A DNA stretch of 7,435 nucleotides, from contig DLKK01000002.1 in assembly GCA_002478955.1 (NCBI GenBank), positions 3,598 through 11,032 of the forward strand, in the 5' to 3' direction. Below the pieces are notes generated by a model. The model did no database searches and was not told the origin of the DNA. It saw only the letters and a list, made by a program, of their open reading frames with translations. The translations under genes and the position numbers were made by a program. Within the stretch, counting starts at the first letter, position 1. The number at the start of each line of letters is the position of its first letter. Positions 6,454 through 7,435 of the stretch are shown here, piece after piece. This stretch comes from Treponema sp. UBA7590 (GTDB lineage Bacteria; Spirochaetota; Spirochaetia; Treponematales; Treponemataceae).

Positions 6454-7086
6454 ATGAGAAAGTTTTTATCATTTGCTTGTTTTGCAGTTGTTCTTTCGGC
6501 GGGAGCATTTGCAAAGGAAACAGTTCAGAATCTTGATTTCAGTGTTCCTGTGGATTCAAGGGAACTGGATTTTGACGATGAAAAATTCAAGAAAGATTTG
6601 GACGAAAAATCAACATCATTTGATTTTGATTATTCTATGATGACAATAAATGAGAATGGTTTTTCCTTTGTGTTTGGTGCGAATGTAGGTTTTACGTCTA
6701 CAAAGATTGAAAATCTTGTTGACGACAATTTTGAGGGGCTCGATCTTGGGCTGAAATTGGGATGGGGCGGCCTTCCTGTGAATACAAATAATTTTCTTCT
6801 TGCTTTTCATGGATTTTTTGGATTTGGTTTCAGGTCTTTGAAACTTACGGAATCATACGTTGACTATAAGGCTACATTTTTTAACATAAAACTGGGAGCG
6901 GATGTTGTTGCAATCTATCGTTTTACAGATACGTTTGGAATCAATGCCTCTTTGGATTTCTTTACAAATCTTCCGGCTACTGGTTCAGTTAACATTGAAG
7001 GCGATAATTTTGATGAAAGCTATGGATTTTTTTGTGCCGGCGGAATTGGAGTCGTTCCTAAAGTCGGTGTGAGCTTTTTCTTTTAG
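6454..7086 (+). CDS. Exported protein, probable small outer-membrane beta-barrel
   Basis: The function is not recognised. The 210-residue precursor begins with a signal peptide (MRKFLSFACFAVVLSAGAFA), with likely cleavage after Ala20 at AFA-KE. Residues 21-60 are acidic and polar (for example DFDDEKFKKDLDEK) and look like a periplasmic N-terminal extension. From about residue 69 the protein becomes rich in Gly and aromatic residues, with alternating patterns that fit beta-strands: about 69-82, 94-104, 113-129, 140-154, 159-172 and 189-210. It ends in VGVSFFF, and a terminal Phe on an amphipathic strand is the usual BAM recognition signal of outer-membrane proteins. Size and strand count suggest a small barrel of roughly eight strands or fewer. 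It follows the pflB terminator with its own promoter, and a second exported protein follows after 32 bases. It could be a spirochaete-specific OMP; a soluble beta protein is less likely. Confidence 0.8.
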   Translation: MRKFLSFACFAVVLSAGAFAKETVQNLDFSVPVDSRELDFDDEKFKKDLDEKSTSFDFDYSMMTINENGFSFVFGANVGFTSTKIENLVDDNFEGLDLGLKLGWGGLPVNTNNFLLAFHGFFGFGFRSLKLTESYVDYKATFFNIKLGADVVAIYRFTDTFGINASLDFFTNLPATGSVNIEGDNFDESYGFFCAGGIGVVPKVGVSFFF

Positions 7087-7118
7087 CATTTGAGACAGTT
7101 TTTTACGGAGATTTAAAA

Positions 7119-7435
7119 ATGATGAAAAAAAATGTGTTGTTTGCAGCCTTTTTTGTGGCTTGTGGATTTTTATTCGCGGAATCAGGTCAGATTTTGGATG
7201 ATGGAAGCGTTTTTGTAATCCGAGAAAAAGGTGATTTTGAAGATAATATAAAAATTTCAAACAGAACTGACATAATCCTGACTGTAAGCGTGAACGGAAA
7301 AAGAAAGCGCAGCGGAAAAGAAGAGTTTCTTGGAAATCAAAGAATCGAACCTGGAAAAACAGAACGATTGCAGACAGATTTTACAGGCCGGATGGATTTG
7401 TTCTCAGATTTTACTTTTCGTTTTTCAGAAGGCCC
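7119..7435 (+). CDS. Exported protein of unknown function, N-terminal part (3' end outside window)
   Basis: An open frame of 105 codons runs off the end of the window, so the protein is incomplete. It starts with ATG ATG; GGAG at 7107-7110 is eight bases before the first. The N-terminus MMKKNVLFAAFFVACGFLFA is a signal peptide. Cleavage could be by signal peptidase I after Ala20 (LFA-ES), or by signal peptidase II before Cys15, since FVAC is a loose lipobox of the kind tolerated in spirochaetes. The mature part has short alternating hydrophobic stretches (SVFVI, NIKISN, IILTVSVNG, FTFRFS) separated by basic loops (KRKRSGK), resembling a beta-sandwich, but I recognise no family. It lies 32 bases after the barrel-protein stop with no terminator between, so the two are probably cotranscribed. 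Confidence 0.8.
   Translation, partial: MMKKNVLFAAFFVACGFLFAESGQILDDGSVFVIREKGDFEDNIKISNRTDIILTVSVNGKRKRSGKEEFLGNQRIEPGKTERLQTDFTGRMDLFSDFTFRFSEG

Overview
The window reads as a compact, moderately AT-rich bacterial chromosome segment in which every supported gene lies on the + strand. An anaerobic fermentative metabolism (oxygen-sensitive pyruvate formate-lyase) occurs beside an exported protein ending in a run of phenylalanines, as outer-membrane barrel proteins do. This points to an anaerobe with a diderm envelope. My best guess is a gut, rumen or oral Treponema-like spirochaete, from the general look of the proteins; no rRNA or other marker in the window proves it.

Region 1 (1-3618) is a probable transcription unit of three closely spaced genes. 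It holds the C-terminal half of a transketolase (start outside the window), a COG0523/CobW-family GTPase with a striking histidine-rich metal-binding loop, and a complete 12-helix MATE-family exporter. Gaps are 24 and 17 bases, each with a Shine-Dalgarno site. No convincing intrinsic terminator follows the MATE gene.

Region 2 (3619-3900) is the largest non-coding stretch (282 bases). It is very AT-rich and holds a near-perfect tandem repeat of 20/22 bases, a bulged stem, a good sigma-70-type promoter (3789-3817) and a leader of about 75 bases. It looks like the control region of the next gene.

Region 3 (3901-6338) is a full-length pyruvate formate-lyase gene, pflB, with active-site cysteines and the glycyl-radical motif intact. 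Its codon use is biased as in a highly expressed gene, and a strong rho-independent terminator follows. The activase gene pflA is not adjacent. A short patch of foreign-looking codons sits just after the active-site cysteines.

Region 4 (6342-7435) has its own promoter and encodes two exported proteins of unknown function: a small probable outer-membrane beta-barrel protein, and the N-terminal part of a second secreted protein or lipoprotein cut by the window end.

Functionally, transketolase (pentose phosphate pathway) and pflB (pyruvate to acetyl-CoA plus formate) are core carbon metabolism, while the GTPase, exporter and envelope proteins are accessory. I found no mobile element, CRISPR array, RNA gene or clearly new multi-gene system. 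The points most worth a second look are the pflB upstream tandem repeat, the pflB codon patch, the His-rich GTPase in its metabolic operon, and the uncharacterised envelope pair.
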